From the NCBI GenBank assembly GCA_903906515.1, contig CAIVKO010000044.1, positions 1 through 64,000 of the forward strand: a stretch of DNA of 64,000 nucleotides, written 5' to 3'. Made by a program: the position numbers and the translations under genes. Source of the stretch: Akkermansiaceae bacterium. Lineage in GTDB: Bacteria; Verrucomicrobiota; Verrucomicrobiia; Verrucomicrobiales; Akkermansiaceae. Within the stretch, counting starts at the first letter, position 1. Every line of letters starts with the position of its first letter. Shown here piece by piece: positions 63,262-64,000 of this stretch. Under the pieces are notes generated by a model. The model saw only the letters and a program-made list of their open reading frames with translations. It searched no databases and was not told where the DNA came from.

Positions 63262-63425
63262 GTAGATAAAAAAGGAAGTGGATTGAAAAGTCGGTTAGAC
63301 AGAAGAAGAGAAGACAGAAGACAGAAGATGGGATATTCCACCCAGCTTGGTCTCCAGCTTTGGCTTGTGCTTGTGATTCATGATTTCCAGTCTTCTGTCT
63401 TATGTCTCAAAGTCTTCTGTCTTGA
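63262..63425 (-). repeat. inverted purine/pyrimidine word repeats between actB and actC
   Basis: AAGACAGAAGAC at 63311-63322 is the exact reverse complement of GTCTTCTGTCTT at 63390-63401 and at 63412-63423. The transcript of the actB-actC gap can therefore fold into alternative hairpins. It might modulate relative expression of the ACIII subunits, but simple-sequence drift is possible. Confidence 0.55.
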
Positions 63426-64000
63426 TCAGACCATGTGAATGGTGGCCTTGCCGATGAATTTGTGGTCCGGCATGTCGGGGTTCGGGTTCTTGACGCGGGC
63501 CAGATAGCCGGTGCGCGGGCGGGTGCCGATGTAGTTGAGCAGACTGTAGTTGCGCTCGAGGTTTCTGGCGCGGCCGTGTGCGGATTTCTCTTCGTCGAGA
63601 CGGTTGCCGAAGGTAATGGCGGACGCAGGGCAGGCGTCTTGGCAGGCGGTTTTCACCGAATCCACCGGGATGCGCAATGTCGCTGTGGTAACTTCCATTT
63701 CCGTGGAGAGTTTGCCGGCGACGAGAGCTTCCTGTTTCTGTCCACCCTTTTGGCGGATGACGGCATCCTTGAGACGCTGCACGCAGTAGGTGCATTTTTC
63801 CATGACGCCGCGCATGCGGACGGTGACGTTCGGATTCTTCTGGAGGTGATCCGGATCACCCACAGCCTTCACACCGAAGGGACCCCGGTTGAGGTTGTGT
63901 GGAATGAGCGGGTTGCGCTTGTTGTAATCGAAGAAATTGAAGCGACGGACCTTGTATGGGCAGTTGTTGGCGCAGTAGCGGGTACCGATGCAGCGGTTGT
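63426..64000 (-). CDS. actB: alternative complex III Fe-S subunit ActB, C-terminal part
   Basis: The C-terminal end of ActB, cut by the window edge. The frame extends past the tracked start to the edge (frame begins at 63998) and shows ferredoxin-type Cys clusters in [36 protein letters not shown] and [13 protein letters not shown], as in the [4Fe-4S]-carrying domain fused to the molybdopterin-like domain. The end [20 protein letters not shown] is intact. actA would lie beyond the window. Confidence 0.93.
   Translation of the reverse strand, partial: NRCIGTRYCANNCPYKVRRFNFFDYNKRNPLIPHNLNRGPFGVKAVGDPDHLQKNPNVTVRMRGVMEKCTYCVQRLKDAVIRQKGGQKQEALVAGKLSTEMEVTTATLRIPVDSVKTACQDACPASAITFGNRLDEEKSAHGRARNLERNYSLLNYIGTRPRTGYLARVKNPNPDMPDHKFIGKATIHMV

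Overview
The window looks like a chromosomal segment from a Gram-negative member of the Verrucomicrobiota, probably a Verrucomicrobiaceae relative of the Luteolibacter/Haloferula kind. This is inferred from gene content: alternative complex III, a TIGR03790 protein, DUF2851 and DUF5069 proteins, Tat-exported GH95 and Gfo/Idh/MocA enzymes, a VIT/vWA protein, and kdsB (Kdo-type LPS). Base composition is moderately GC-rich by eye. I see no phage, insertion sequence, CRISPR array or rRNA. One tRNA gene (Asn, GTT) is present.

Layout. Positions 1-13.4 kb hold mixed housekeeping and secreted functions: a squalene/phytoene synthase, an S41 protease, a GH95 alpha-L-fucosidase, a Gfo/Idh/MocA oxidoreductase, folK, a Deg-like protease, a PhnP-like MBL hydrolase, a TIGR03790 protein, and DUF2851 overlapping thiS. 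After tRNA-Asn and about 0.6 kb without a convincing gene comes a surface-glycan region (14.1-24.5 kb) made of two convergent blocks. The plus-strand block carries two methyltransferases, a GT39-like GT-C enzyme, a polyprenyl-phosphate GT2 and a flippase-like membrane protein. The minus-strand block is a tight operon: a TMTC-like GT-C/TPR protein, a HAD-UbiA fusion, DprE1-like and DprE2-like. By homology that is a complete route to polyprenyl-phospho-arabinofuranose plus a candidate transferase.

Positions 24.7-41 kb carry metabolism and envelope genes: gltD, a cyclophilin, an Ldh2-family dehydrogenase, tmk, an aminotransferase, a PKMT-like methyltransferase, a TolC-like lipoprotein, kdsB-pyrG, a TPR protein, divergent bioD/nadB, and two PDZ paralogues. 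Positions 41.5-55.4 kb hold a 1053-residue VIT-vWA-toroid fusion, a LysM protein, efp, a DUF5069 protein, meaB, a phosphohexomutase, mdh, a jag-doxX-thioesterase operon, a C-S lyase and thiD.

Positions 55.6-64 kb are one minus-strand respiratory operon: actB (cut by the window edge), actC, actD, actE, actF, a small membrane protein, CcoN-like, CcoO-like and a cytochrome c. The most striking observation is that the CcoN-like subunit aligns without gaps to cbb3 oxidase but has lost the CuB histidines, the cross-linked tyrosine and the helix-X haem histidines. It is therefore unlikely to be an oxygen reductase. Other signals worth attention are three copies of a 26-28 bp inverted-repeat element between genes, and a strong excess of the heptamer TTGTTAG on both strands and in several reading frames.
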